The notes under the pieces were generated by a model. That model saw nothing but the letters and a program-made list of their open reading frames with translations, ran no database searches and was not told the origin of the DNA. From assembly GCF_004210215.2 (NCBI RefSeq), contig NZ_CP067394.1:682001-746000 (forward strand): a DNA stretch of 64,000 bases. The letters run 5' to 3'. Origin of the DNA: Cryobacterium sp. SO1 (GTDB taxonomy: Bacteria > Actinomycetota > Actinomycetes > Actinomycetales > Microbacteriaceae). The position numbers were made by a program, and so were the translations under genes. This document shows positions 44,899 to 53,324 of this stretch, piece by piece (the first letter of the stretch is position 1; each line of letters starts with the position of its first letter).

Positions 44899-46004
44899 GC
44901 ACCCGCGTCGACACCCTCGTCATCGGCGGCGGCGCCATGGGCTCGGCGGCCGCCTGGGAGCTGGCCCGCCGGGGGCGCGACGTGACCCTGCTCGAGCGTT
45001 TCGAGCGCGGGCACACCAACGGCGCCTCGCACGGCGCCTCCCGCAACTTCAACCTCAGCTACTCGGACCCCACCTACGTGGCCATGCTCGTCGAGGCGCT
45101 GCGCCTCTGGCGGGAGCTCGAGGACGACACCGACACCCGGCTGCTCGAGCAGGTGGGCCTGGTCAACCACGGCGAGGGTCAACCATTCGCCGAGGTTCAC
45201 GCGGCCCTGTCCGGGGTGGGATTCGACCCCGAGCTGCTGAACGTCGAGGCCGCGCGGGAGCGCTGGCCGGGCATCCGTTTTGACACCGAGGTGCTGTACA
45301 CGCCGGAGTCCGGCCGGCTGAACGCGAACGCGTCTCTCGACGCGCTGCAGCAGGCCGCTGCCGCGCACGGTGCGCGCGTCGAGCACGGCATGCCCGTCAC
45401 CCGGCTCACGGTGCAGGGTGATGACAGCGTGCTCGTCGACACCGACACCGAACAGTTCCGGGCCCGCCGGGTGATCCTCACCGTCGGCGCCTGGACCACC
45501 TCGCTGCTGGGCGGCCTGCTGCCGTTGCCGCGTCTGGTCGTCACCCAGGAGCAGCCGGCGCACTTCGCGGCGATCGACACCAGCTTCACCTGGCCGGGCT
45601 TCAACCACGGCTACCGGCCCGGCGCGCTCGGCTACGAGTACTGGCGCTCACCGGTCTACGGGATGCACACTCCCGGCGAGGGCATCAAGGCAGGTTGGCA
45701 CGGTGTCGGCCCCGTCGTCGACCCCGACCACCGCGACTTCACCGCCGAGCCCGAGCAGCTGCTGGCCCTCCGCCGCTACGCCCGCGAGTGGCTGCCCGGC
45801 GCCGATCCCGACAGCTTCGCCGAGATCAGCTGCACCTACACGACCACCCCGGATTCCCACTTCGTGCTCGACCGGCGCGGCCCGCTGATCGTCGGCGCCG
45901 GCTTCTCCGGCCATGGCTTCAAGTTCACCCCCACCGTCGGGCGCATCCTCGCCGACCTCACGGTCGACGTGCCCGCCCCGCCCTTCTTCGCCCTCGGCCG
46001 GTAG
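44895..46004 (+). CDS. Monomeric sarcosine oxidase/SolA-like FAD oxidase
   Basis: 369 residues. FAD loop VIGGGAMGSAAAWELARRG in core form GGGAMGSAAAWELA, then GASHGASRNFN, and SCTYTTTPDSHFVLD, which in monomeric sarcosine oxidase contains the Cys that carries FAD covalently. GFSGHGFKFTPTVG closes the FAD site. It should oxidise an N-methyl amino acid. The GTG at 44895 overlaps the stop of the truncated GNAT gene by GTGA. Confidence 0.87.
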   Translation: MSTRVDTLVIGGGAMGSAAAWELARRGRDVTLLERFERGHTNGASHGASRNFNLSYSDPTYVAMLVEALRLWRELEDDTDTRLLEQVGLVNHGEGQPFAEVHAALSGVGFDPELLNVEAARERWPGIRFDTEVLYTPESGRLNANASLDALQQAAAAHGARVEHGMPVTRLTVQGDDSVLVDTDTEQFRARRVILTVGAWTTSLLGGLLPLPRLVVTQEQPAHFAAIDTSFTWPGFNHGYRPGALGYEYWRSPVYGMHTPGEGIKAGWHGVGPVVDPDHRDFTAEPEQLLALRRYAREWLPGADPDSFAEISCTYTTTPDSHFVLDRRGPLIVGAGFSGHGFKFTPTVGRILADLTVDVPAPPFFALGR

Positions 46005-46059
46005 CCGCCCGCGCAATGGGCGTCCGTCGGTATGCGGTGCTCTCGGTCACCTTTGTTGG

Positions 46060-47157
46060 CTATGCGTTGTAGTTCTTCACCGATTCGCGGATGGTTCCGG
46101 CGTGCAGGTAGATCTCGTCCAGCGTGCTGATCGCGTGACGCGTTTCCACCTTGTCCTTGTCGAAAACGCCGAGGTACTTCTGCTTCTGTCCGTTGAAATG
46201 CAGACGAGCGATCGGCTTGCGGTTGTTGTCATCGAGCAGCACGGCGAAGTAGGACTTCGCGTCCCGGTGCATGACCCGCTGGGGCTTGACTTCGCTGCAA
46301 GCGATGGCCTTGACGATCTGGTAGCCCTCGAGTTCTTCGAGGGTGGTGTCGATCTCGGTGTCCCTGTCGAGGTCGTCGGTGGCGACGGGCTGGCTGGTAA
46401 GCCCTGTGGCCTCAGCGGATACGGGAAGGGGAGAGAACGCTGACGAGCCGAGTGCGGTCTTGAGCCGGTCGTTGACCTGGTCGTTCAGGAACTGCTTGGT
46501 CGCCTTGGTGACCAGGGTCGTGAACTGTTCCCGCACCTTCTGGGTGAATGCTCCGTCATACACGCGCGTGGTGAAGAATCGGATCCACTCGTCCTGCGGC
46601 TCCTTGAACTGGGCTGCGATTGTTCGCTTGATCTGGCCGATGTACTTGAGTTCTTCGGCGGCGTTGATGATCGAGTCGAGGTCGAAAACATCCTTGGTGA
46701 GCTTGCGCAGCTCGGGGAGCAGTGTTTCGTCGATATCGAGCAGGTCCAGAACCAAGAAGGGCTTGTCGTCCATTCGGTTCGGCGCATCCAGGTCGGTGTA
46801 GAACTGGTAGGTCTCACCATTGGTGAGCACGGCGATGCGCGCGTTGGTGACGGCGAAGTAGCGGAACAGCTGGGAAGCATGCTCGATCTTCAGCGCTTCC
46901 TTGGACTTCTTGCACTCAATGAGGATCTGCACTTCACCATCACGCATGATCGCGTAGTCGACCTTCTCGCCCTTCTTCACCCCGACGTCCGCGGTGAACT
47001 CCGGGACGACTTCGAGAGGGTTGAATACGTCATAGCCGAGGATGGTGCTGATGAACGGCATGATGAAGGCGTTCTTGGTGGCTTCTTCTGTCTGGATCGC
47101 TTCTCGCTGGTTCCGGACTTTCAGCGCCAGTGCCGCAAGCAACTCTGCAAATTCCAT
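46060..47157 (-). CDS. Type I restriction R N-terminal-like nuclease-domain protein (COG4748 type)
   Basis: 365 residues. The N-terminal part carries a PD-(D/E)xK-like core: EKVDYAIMRDGEVQILIECKKS, here written as VDYAIM ... ILIECKKSK, and ASQLFRYFAVTNARIAVLTNG, in core form LFRYFAVTNARIAVLTNG, as in HsdR_N and COG4748 proteins. There is no helicase domain and no HsdM or HsdS neighbour. GC is visibly lower than around it (38 and 30 G+C in two 60-base lines near its end), suggesting transfer. GGGGAGA precedes the ATG. Confidence 0.7.
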   Translation of the reverse strand: MEFAELLAALALKVRNQREAIQTEEATKNAFIMPFISTILGYDVFNPLEVVPEFTADVGVKKGEKVDYAIMRDGEVQILIECKKSKEALKIEHASQLFRYFAVTNARIAVLTNGETYQFYTDLDAPNRMDDKPFLVLDLLDIDETLLPELRKLTKDVFDLDSIINAAEELKYIGQIKRTIAAQFKEPQDEWIRFFTTRVYDGAFTQKVREQFTTLVTKATKQFLNDQVNDRLKTALGSSAFSPLPVSAEATGLTSQPVATDDLDRDTEIDTTLEELEGYQIVKAIACSEVKPQRVMHRDAKSYFAVLLDDNNRKPIARLHFNGQKQKYLGVFDKDKVETRHAISTLDEIYLHAGTIRESVKNYNA

Positions 47158-47282
47158 GGTTCTCCCCGTGTGGTCCAAGTTATTCCGACGATAGCGGCCG
47201 GCCGTCGGCGGGCTGCCCAGTTTCCCGGTGCTTCCCCCCGAAGTGGGATGCCCAGTCAGGGGGATGGGGGCTGCTGAATATC

Positions 47283-47337
47283 GAGTTGCCACTTGATGCC
47301 GATTGCGGGCTCTGGAGAGGGCGCCAAGTGGTATCTC
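47283..47337. repeat. 55 bp inverted repeat, family E copy 1
   Basis: Arms GAGTTGCCACTTG and CAAGTGGTATCTC (11 of 13 pairs) around a GC-rich centre. A second 55 bp copy lies 18 nt further on. Both are in the 278 bp gap between the nuclease-like gene and the TPM-domain gene. Confidence 0.7.
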
Positions 47338-47355
47338 ACCGGGGCAGACGCCGCT

Positions 47356-47410
47356 GAGTTGCCATTTACGGTCCCGTCAGTGCCCAGCAAGGGGCGCCAA
47401 CTGGCAAGTC
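47356..47410. repeat. 55 bp inverted repeat, family E copy 2
   Basis: Begins GAGTTGCCATTTA and ends GGCGCCAACTGGCAAGTC, aligning with copy 1 end to end at the same length. The centres differ, so the copies are not a recent duplication. Confidence 0.7.
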
Positions 47411-47435
47411 ACCACCCGCGTAGGCGCGGGGCGGG

Positions 47436-49589
47436 CTAGAACCGCCCGCCACCGCCGCGCCGGCCGCGGGTGCCGCTGCCGCCGAAGCTGCCGGGGCTCC
47501 GGCCGCCCCCGCCGAAGCCGCCGCCACTGCTGCGCCGGCCGCCGCCGCCCATCCCGCCGAAGCCGCCGCCACCACCGCCACCGAACAAGCCGCCCCCGCC
47601 ACCGAGCACCTGCCCGATCAGAATGCCGCCGAGCACGGCGCCCATCGACCCGTTGCTGCCGCCGCGGCGGCTGGCCCCACCGCCGCCGAAGAAATCGCCG
47701 AAGTCGTCGTCGTTGTTGGAAAAGCTGTCGACGTCCCGCCGGGCCATGGCCGTCGCCTCCGCGGCCAGCGAACCGGCCCGCTGGGAGACCGCCAACGCGG
47801 CGGCCGGGTCGCTCGCCACCAGCGAGTCGGCCTGCGCGGTCAACCGGCCGGCCTCGGCGAGCCGGGTGCGCGCCTCCGCGCCGACAGCGCCCCGCCGCGC
47901 GGTGATGAAGTCCTCCGCCGCCGACACCTGGCTCTGGGCGGCCTGCAGGCTCTGGGCCAGCGCCGCCTGCAGACGTTGGGCCTGCACCTGGGCGTTCCGC
48001 ACGCCCTGCAGCGTGGCATCCATGGTGGCGTTCGTGGCCTCGAGAGTCCGCAGCAGTTCGAGAGGATTCACCGGCGGCGCGCTCAGGCCGGCGCGCACCT
48101 CTGCCATCGTCTGCTCGGTCCGCGCGATCACACCGGGCACCGCGGCGGCCGAGGCGTCGCCCGCCGCGGGCAGAGCCCGCGCCGTGACCAGGTCGGTGTC
48201 GAGGTCGGCGAGCATTGCCGGGATGCCGGACTCGGCCCGCTGCAGGTCGGCCGCGAGCCTGTCGACGGCGTCGACCAGCAGTTTCGCCTGGTCGATGGCC
48301 TCCTCCGCCGCACGGATGTCCACGGCCGCGGCGCTCGCGTCGCCGGCGGTGATCCCGGTGCGGGCTTCGGCCAGCGCGTTGGTGGCGAAGGTGAGCCGTT
48401 CGGCCGCCTGGTCGGGGTTGTCGGCGACGGTGTCGATGGCGGCGGCGGTGTACCGGACGGCGAGGTCGGCCACCCTGGTCTCGGCCTGGTCCAGTCTGAC
48501 GTCGATCGCAGCCAACTCGGTCTCGAGCGCTGCCGCGGCTGCCGGGGCATTGGCCTCCAGTTGCCGCAACTCGTCGAACGCGGCGGCCTGCTCGTCGAGG
48601 GCCCGGTTGGCCTCGGCGCACAGGGCGATGATCTGGCGGTACCAGGCGCGCACCTGTTCCTCGGTGTCGGGTTCGGCGTCGTCGAGGCGCTGCTGCAGGG
48701 AGAACGCCTGGCCGAGTTTGCCGGCCGCGCCGCTCACGGCGGCCTGGAACGGCTCGGCGGCCGCCGCACCGTACTGGGCGAGTGCAAAACCGACCTCCTG
48801 CCCGCTGGTCTTGATCGCATCGTCGGTCTCGATCAGCGCGCTCGACGCCTCCCGTTTCAGCTCGGCCGTCGGCACCTCGGCGGCCGCCTGCCCCTGGCCG
48901 ATCCCGGGCGAGGTGCCCCGCCGGCGCAGCACCAGGATCACGACCGTGACAACCGCCGCGACCACGGCGAGCACCAGCAGCACCGCGATCCAGAGCGGAA
49001 ATCCGCCGCCGGAGCTCGGGCTGGCGTCACCCGGCGTGATGACCGGGGCCGACAACGGCTCACCCGCCACGCTCTGCTGCATGGCCGTGGCGCCGTTGAT
49101 GGCGGCGCCGGCCCAGTCGTTTTCCCGCAGCGAAGGTTCGATGGCGGTGTTCTGCACCTCGGCGAGCTGGGCTTCGTCGAGCGCGAAGTCCGTGGCGACC
49201 GACAACTGATACTGCCGGTCATCCGTCGCCACGGCCAGCAGCACGTCGTTGTCGCCCAACCCGTTGTCCACCGCGGTCTGGTCGGCCCACGTCGACGTGT
49301 CGCCTACGCCGTCGAAGCTGGACACATAGGCGACGAACAGGTCGATCTGGGTGCCGGCGAACAGGGCGTCGAGGGCGGCGACCACCTCGGGTTCCCGGTC
49401 GCCGAGCGCGCCGACGGTGTCCACGATGTGGCTCTCCTCGAACGTCACCGGATCATCCGCCCGGGCGGGTGCCGCCCCGCCGAGCCCGGCGCCGAGCCCC
49501 GCGCCCAACACAGCGACGACCGCCGCGAGCAGCACACCCGCGCCCATCCGGGTGAGAGTCGGTCGTCTGCGCGTGCGGCTGGGCTGCAT
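47436..49589 (-). CDS. Secreted/membrane TPM-domain protein with coiled coil and Gly-rich tail
   Basis: 717 residues. A signal peptide (residues 1-45, ending AAPARA), a TPM (DUF477) domain at about 50-180 with IDLFVAYVSSFDG and NDVLLAVATDDRQYQLSV in core form VLLAVATDDRQYQL, a transmembrane helix near 205-230, a cytoplasmic Ala/Glu-rich coiled coil of about 400 residues, and a C-terminal 60 residues made of Gly with Phe, Arg and Ser. TPM proteins are linked to membrane and photosystem repair; this architecture is common in actinobacteria but its role is unknown. Confidence 0.85.
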   Translation of the reverse strand: MQPSRTRRRPTLTRMGAGVLLAAVVAVLGAGLGAGLGGAAPARADDPVTFEESHIVDTVGALGDREPEVVAALDALFAGTQIDLFVAYVSSFDGVGDTSTWADQTAVDNGLGDNDVLLAVATDDRQYQLSVATDFALDEAQLAEVQNTAIEPSLRENDWAGAAINGATAMQQSVAGEPLSAPVITPGDASPSSGGGFPLWIAVLLVLAVVAAVVTVVILVLRRRGTSPGIGQGQAAAEVPTAELKREASSALIETDDAIKTSGQEVGFALAQYGAAAAEPFQAAVSGAAGKLGQAFSLQQRLDDAEPDTEEQVRAWYRQIIALCAEANRALDEQAAAFDELRQLEANAPAAAAALETELAAIDVRLDQAETRVADLAVRYTAAAIDTVADNPDQAAERLTFATNALAEARTGITAGDASAAAVDIRAAEEAIDQAKLLVDAVDRLAADLQRAESGIPAMLADLDTDLVTARALPAAGDASAAAVPGVIARTEQTMAEVRAGLSAPPVNPLELLRTLEATNATMDATLQGVRNAQVQAQRLQAALAQSLQAAQSQVSAAEDFITARRGAVGAEARTRLAEAGRLTAQADSLVASDPAAALAVSQRAGSLAAEATAMARRDVDSFSNNDDDFGDFFGGGGASRRGGSNGSMGAVLGGILIGQVLGGGGGLFGGGGGGGFGGMGGGGRRSSGGGFGGGGRSPGSFGGSGTRGRRGGGGRF

Positions 49590-49737
49590 TGGTCCACTTC
49601 CTCGGATGCTGTGACCTGTCGAGCATAGAACGCGGTGCTCTGTTGCGCTCTGTTACCGCCCAACGGATGCCGGAGCCCCCGCTCCGGCACACTGGAACCC
49701 GCACCCCACCACACGATCCCGTCACGAAAGGCGAGTC

Positions 49738-50526
49738 ATGACCACCCCGAAGCTCGCCACCATGACGGCCCGGCGCCCCACCCTCGCCGTCGTCGAGGTC
49801 ACCCGCAGCCGGCCCGATCGCCCCGCATACCACGCCAAGGTGCAGACCCTCAATGCCACCGTCGTGGATGCCGGAACCGCCGAAGGCTGGACCGTCGTGC
49901 GACTGGCCGCCGCGGACCTCGACCCCGCGGCACTGCTGGACCTCACCGACTCGGCCGACGCCCTCGTGATCGTCGGCGGCGAAGACATCGACCCGCGCTT
50001 CTATGGCGGCCAGGCCGGCTACGAGGGGGAAACCACCCACTTCAGCGACGCCGACGAAGGCCAGATCGCCCTCGTGCAGCGCGCCGCCGACCGGGGCACC
50101 CCGGTGCTGGGCATCTGCCGCGGACTGCAGATCATCAACGTCGCCCTCGGCGGCGACCTGGTGCAGCACCTCGACGACGGCATCCACCGCAACGTGGGCG
50201 TGCCCATCGACGAGATCCTCTCCACCCACGACGTCGCCCTGAGCGCCACCAGCACGCTCGCCGCAGCGCTCGGCGACACCCGCATCTCGGTGCAGAGCGC
50301 CCACCACCAGAGCGTCGGCCGGCTCGGAGCGGGCCTCACGCCGGTGGCCACCGCCCCCGACGGTCTCGTCGAGGCCGTGGAGCACGACACCCTGCCGATC
50401 ACCGGCGTGCAGTGGCACCCGGAGGCCCCGGATGCGCCCGCCACCCAGTTGCCCCTCCTCCTAGCGTCCCTCTACCGCGCGGTCACCGCTCAGACCCAGG
50501 CCACCGAGCTCGCCCGGGCCGCCTAA
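49738..50526 (+). CDS. Class I glutamine amidotransferase, peptidase C26 (PuuD-like)
   Basis: 262 residues. VIVGGEDIDPRFYGG is the family GGxDxxP motif; the nucleophile is Cys in LGICRGLQIINVALGG, and the His-Glu pair is in VQWHPEAPD. C26 members hydrolyse gamma-glutamyl bonds, e.g. of gamma-glutamyl-GABA. No putrescine-pathway genes are adjacent. AAAGGCGAG precedes the ATG. A family B palindrome follows 17 nt after the stop. Confidence 0.88.
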   Translation: MTTPKLATMTARRPTLAVVEVTRSRPDRPAYHAKVQTLNATVVDAGTAEGWTVVRLAAADLDPAALLDLTDSADALVIVGGEDIDPRFYGGQAGYEGETTHFSDADEGQIALVQRAADRGTPVLGICRGLQIINVALGGDLVQHLDDGIHRNVGVPIDEILSTHDVALSATSTLAAALGDTRISVQSAHHQSVGRLGAGLTPVATAPDGLVEAVEHDTLPITGVQWHPEAPDAPATQLPLLLASLYRAVTAQTQATELARAA

Positions 50527-50543
50527 CCCCACCCACGCCCTTT

Positions 50544-50604
50544 CGCGAACCGTGAGTTAAGCCCCGAAAACCTCGAGTTTGAGGTGCTTAACTCACAGTT
50601 CGCG
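50544..50604. repeat. 61 bp palindromic repeat, family B copy 2
   Basis: Arms CGCGAACCGTGAGTTAAGC and GCTTAACTCACAGTTCGCG differ at one position. It lies between the convergent C26 and TetR genes. The TAA stop of the TetR gene (complement of 50588-50590) and its last five codons are part of the right arm. Confidence 0.88.
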
Positions 50605-51121
50605 GGGTGAGGCGGGCCAGGAACGCGGGGAGGTCCAGCTCGTGTTCGAAGGGTTCGCCGATCGTCGTCGCGTCGTAGTACAGGCCGTCGGCCAGGAGCA
50701 TCGTCGCGCGGGCGAGGTCTGGGTCGCGCAGGTCGTCGTTCAGGATGCCGAAATAGCGCCGGCGCATCTCCACGATCACCGCGCGGGCGCGCGGGTTGCC
50801 GCGAGCCAGCGCCCCGCCGGCCAGGGTCGCGCGGTCCAGCGGGCTGTTGACGTACTCCGCCAGGCTCACGTAGTACGCGGCGGCACCCTGCGGGGCCGCG
50901 CGCATCCGGTCGTACTCGGCGGCGGCCAGGGTTTCGAGCCGGTCGATGAGCGCCGTCTCGAGGCCCTCGCGGGAGCCGAAGTGGTAGAGCAGCCCGCCCT
51001 TGGTGACGCCGGCCGCCCGAGCGACAGCGTCCAGCGAGGAGCCGGAGCCACTCCTGTCGAGGAGCAGTTCCTGGAACGCGGTGAGGATGCTCTCACGGGC
51101 GCTGTCGCGGTGTAGGGCCAT
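50588..51121 (-). CDS. TetR-family regulator of the divergent MFS exporter
   Basis: 177 residues. Helix-turn-helix SLDAVARAAGVTKGGLLYHFGSREGL, in core form AAGVTKGGLLYHF, and a helical ligand domain. Twin operators lie between it and the MFS gene. The final residues are encoded by the palindrome of family B, which has donated the stop codon. Inducers are likely exporter substrates; unknown. Confidence 0.88.
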   Translation of the reverse strand: MALHRDSARESILTAFQELLLDRSGSGSSLDAVARAAGVTKGGLLYHFGSREGLETALIDRLETLAAAEYDRMRAAPQGAAAYYVSLAEYVNSPLDRATLAGGALARGNPRARAVIVEMRRRYFGILNDDLRDPDLARATMLLADGLYYDATTIGEPFEHELDLPAFLARLTPRTVS

Positions 51122-51133
51122 GACCGCGACTTT

Positions 51134-51153
51134 ACTGTACTTGGTGGTATAGT
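51134..51153. promoter_or_regulatory. TetR operator 1
   Basis: 20 bp dyad: arms ACTGTAC and GTATAGT (6 of 7 pairs) around ttggtg. It begins 13 bp upstream of the TetR ATG. Confidence 0.65.
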
Positions 51154-51161
51154 CATATTCT

Positions 51162-51181
51162 GCTGTACCCAGTGGTGCAGT
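51162..51181. promoter_or_regulatory. TetR operator 2
   Basis: Second 20 bp site with arms GCTGTAC and GTGCAGT around ccagtg, 28 bp centre to centre from operator 1. The two align without gaps and share CTGTAC, GTGGT and AGT. Confidence 0.65.
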
Positions 51182-51225
51182 AAAACTCGCCGTTCTTCGG
51201 AACCCCGTTCTTCAGCCAGGTCAAC

Positions 51226-52782
51226 ATGAGCATCACAAACAGCATCCCCACCTCTAACCAGCCCGCCATCGCCGAGGCGAGAACACCCCGCGCCGGCCGC
51301 CGCGAATGGTTGGGCCTGGTGCTGCTGATGCTGCCGGTGCTGCTGATCTCGGTGGACAACACCGTGCTCAGCTTTGCGCTGCCGGCCATCAGCCTCGATC
51401 TGCGCCCCAGCAGCACCACGCTGCTCTGGATCGTGGACATCTACCCACTCGTGCTCGCCGGCCTGCTCGTGGCCATGGGCACCCTGGGCGACCGCGTCGG
51501 CCGCCGCAAACTGCTCCTGATCGGGGCCACCGGCTTCGGAGCGGTCTCGGTGGCCGCCGCGTTCGCGCCCACCGCCGAGCTGCTTATCGCGGCTCGGGCG
51601 GTGATGGGTTTCTTCGGCGCGATGATCATGCCCTCCACCCTGTCGCTGTTGCGCAGCCTCTTCCTGGATGCCCGCCAACGCACCCTGGCCATCGCGGTGT
51701 GGGCCGGCGCGTTCGCGGCTGGGTCCAGCCTCGGCCCCATCGTCGGGGGCATCGTGCTGCAGCACTTCAGCTGGGGTGCGGTGTTCCTCATCGCGGTGCC
51801 GTTCCTGCTGCCGCTCGTGGCATTCGCGGGCGTTCTCATCCCCGAGTCGAAGGACCCGGCGCCGCTTCGCATCGACGTGGTCAGCGTGGCCCTGTCGCTG
51901 CTCACCCTCGCCCCGCTGGTGTTCGCGATCAAGACCCTCACCCACGACGGCGTCACCCTGGTCGGTGTCGCCGCGTTGGTCCTGGCGCTGGTGGCCGGGG
52001 CGCTGTTCCTGCGCCGGCAGCTGCGGATCGACAACCCCCTGCTCGACCTGACCCTGTTCCACCACGCCCCGTTCGCCGGGTCGGTGCTGGCGAACTTCCT
52101 CGCCGTGTTCAGCCTGGTCGGCTTCCTGTTCTTCGTCTCGCAGCACCTGCAGCTGGTGCTCGGCCTCGACCCGCTCGATGCCGGCCTGCTGCTCTTGCCC
52201 GGCGCGGTGTTGTCGGTCGTGGCCGGCTTGGCCGCGGCCTACGTGGTGCGGCGGGTCCCGCCGCGCCTGGTGATCGTGGGCGGCATCCTGCTCTCCGCGG
52301 CCGGCTTCGGCCTGATCGTGCTGCTGCGGGAGAACCTCACCGCGGGCGTCCTGACGCTCGCCTTCGGCATCCTCTCGGTGGGCGTCGGCGCCGCGGAGAC
52401 CATCTCCAACGACACCATCCTCAGCTCGGTGCCGCCGGACAAGGCCGGTGCCGCGGCCGGGGTCTCCGAGACCGCCTACGAGCTCGGCGCCGTGCTCGGC
52501 ACCGCCGTGCTCGGCGCGATCCTGGCGGCGTCCTACCGCGCCAGCGTGGTGCTGCCGGACGGCCTCGGCCGCGGAGCTGCCGCGCAGGCCGGCGAGACCC
52601 TCGGTGGTGCGCTGGGCGTGGCCGGCGAACTTCCCACAGCCGACGCCCTCGCGCTCACCGAGTCGGCCAGGGCCGCGTTCGACAGCGGAGTGGGGGTCAC
52701 CTCGATCATCGCTGTGGTGCTGATGCTCGTCGCCGCCGTGGTGGTGCAGCGGAGCATGCGGCCCCGCCGCCCCTCGCGCTAA
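51226..52782 (+). CDS. MFS multidrug exporter, DHA2 (14 helix, QacA/SmvA-like)
   Basis: 518 residues, about fourteen helices. LISVDNTVLSFALPAIS in helix 1 with the membrane Asp, IDIYPL-like WIVDIYPLVLAGLL, GDRVGRRKLLL after helix 2, and antiporter motif C AAGSSLGPIVGGIVLQ support a QacA/EmrB group drug/proton antiporter. Regulation by the divergent TetR protein through the two operators is inferred. Confidence 0.88.
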   Translation: MSITNSIPTSNQPAIAEARTPRAGRREWLGLVLLMLPVLLISVDNTVLSFALPAISLDLRPSSTTLLWIVDIYPLVLAGLLVAMGTLGDRVGRRKLLLIGATGFGAVSVAAAFAPTAELLIAARAVMGFFGAMIMPSTLSLLRSLFLDARQRTLAIAVWAGAFAAGSSLGPIVGGIVLQHFSWGAVFLIAVPFLLPLVAFAGVLIPESKDPAPLRIDVVSVALSLLTLAPLVFAIKTLTHDGVTLVGVAALVLALVAGALFLRRQLRIDNPLLDLTLFHHAPFAGSVLANFLAVFSLVGFLFFVSQHLQLVLGLDPLDAGLLLLPGAVLSVVAGLAAAYVVRRVPPRLVIVGGILLSAAGFGLIVLLRENLTAGVLTLAFGILSVGVGAAETISNDTILSSVPPDKAGAAAGVSETAYELGAVLGTAVLGAILAASYRASVVLPDGLGRGAAAQAGETLGGALGVAGELPTADALALTESARAAFDSGVGVTSIIAVVLMLVAAVVVQRSMRPRRPSR

Positions 52783-52808
52783 CCGCCCCGCCGGGCGATA
52801 CTCGGGGC

Positions 52809-53324
52809 ATGACGGCACCCGGCACCCACCGCATCCAGGCCTCCGGTCGACCCCTGACCCGCTCTGCGTCAGAGAAAACGCTGATCACCCTCCAGTCCGT
52901 CACGAGCGCGACCGCTCTGGGCGGCGGGCTGCTGCTGATGCTGGCCCCGGACGGTTCGCTGCTGACGGCCGATCCGGCGGCCCTGGACGGCACCGGGTTC
53001 GGCGACTGGCTGCTGCCCGGCGCCGCGCTGGCGCTCTTCGTGGGCCTCGGGTTCGCGGTCACCGCGGTCTGGCAGTGGCGCCGCGGCCCCTACGCCCGCT
53101 ACCTGTCGCTGGCCGCCGGCATCGGCCTGGTGCTGTTCGAGATCGTGCAGTTCTCGCTGATCGGCTTCCAGCCGCTGCAGGCGGTGTTCGGTATCGTCGG
53201 CGCGGTCACCGCCGTGCTGGCCTGGCGGCTGCCGGGCGCCAGGCACGGCGCGACCGGCGGCGCGCTAGTTCGACGCGCGGAACCCGCGCAGGCGCAGGCT
53301 GTTGCTCACCACGAAGACCGATGA
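52809..53324 (+). CDS. Hypothetical four-helix membrane protein
   Basis: 171 residues. Hydrophobic segments around residues 30-52, 70-95, 105-125 and 125-145; no recognised family. The stretch [19 protein letters not shown] and the following [13 protein letters not shown] resemble small actinobacterial membrane proteins of unknown role. The last 60 nt overlap the end of the convergent copA gene, giving a charged tail [12 protein letters not shown] that may not be functional. It starts 26 nt after the MFS gene. Confidence 0.55.
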   Translation: MTAPGTHRIQASGRPLTRSASEKTLITLQSVTSATALGGGLLLMLAPDGSLLTADPAALDGTGFGDWLLPGAALALFVGLGFAVTAVWQWRRGPYARYLSLAAGIGLVLFEIVQFSLIGFQPLQAVFGIVGAVTAVLAWRLPGARHGATGGALVRRAEPAQAQAVAHHEDR

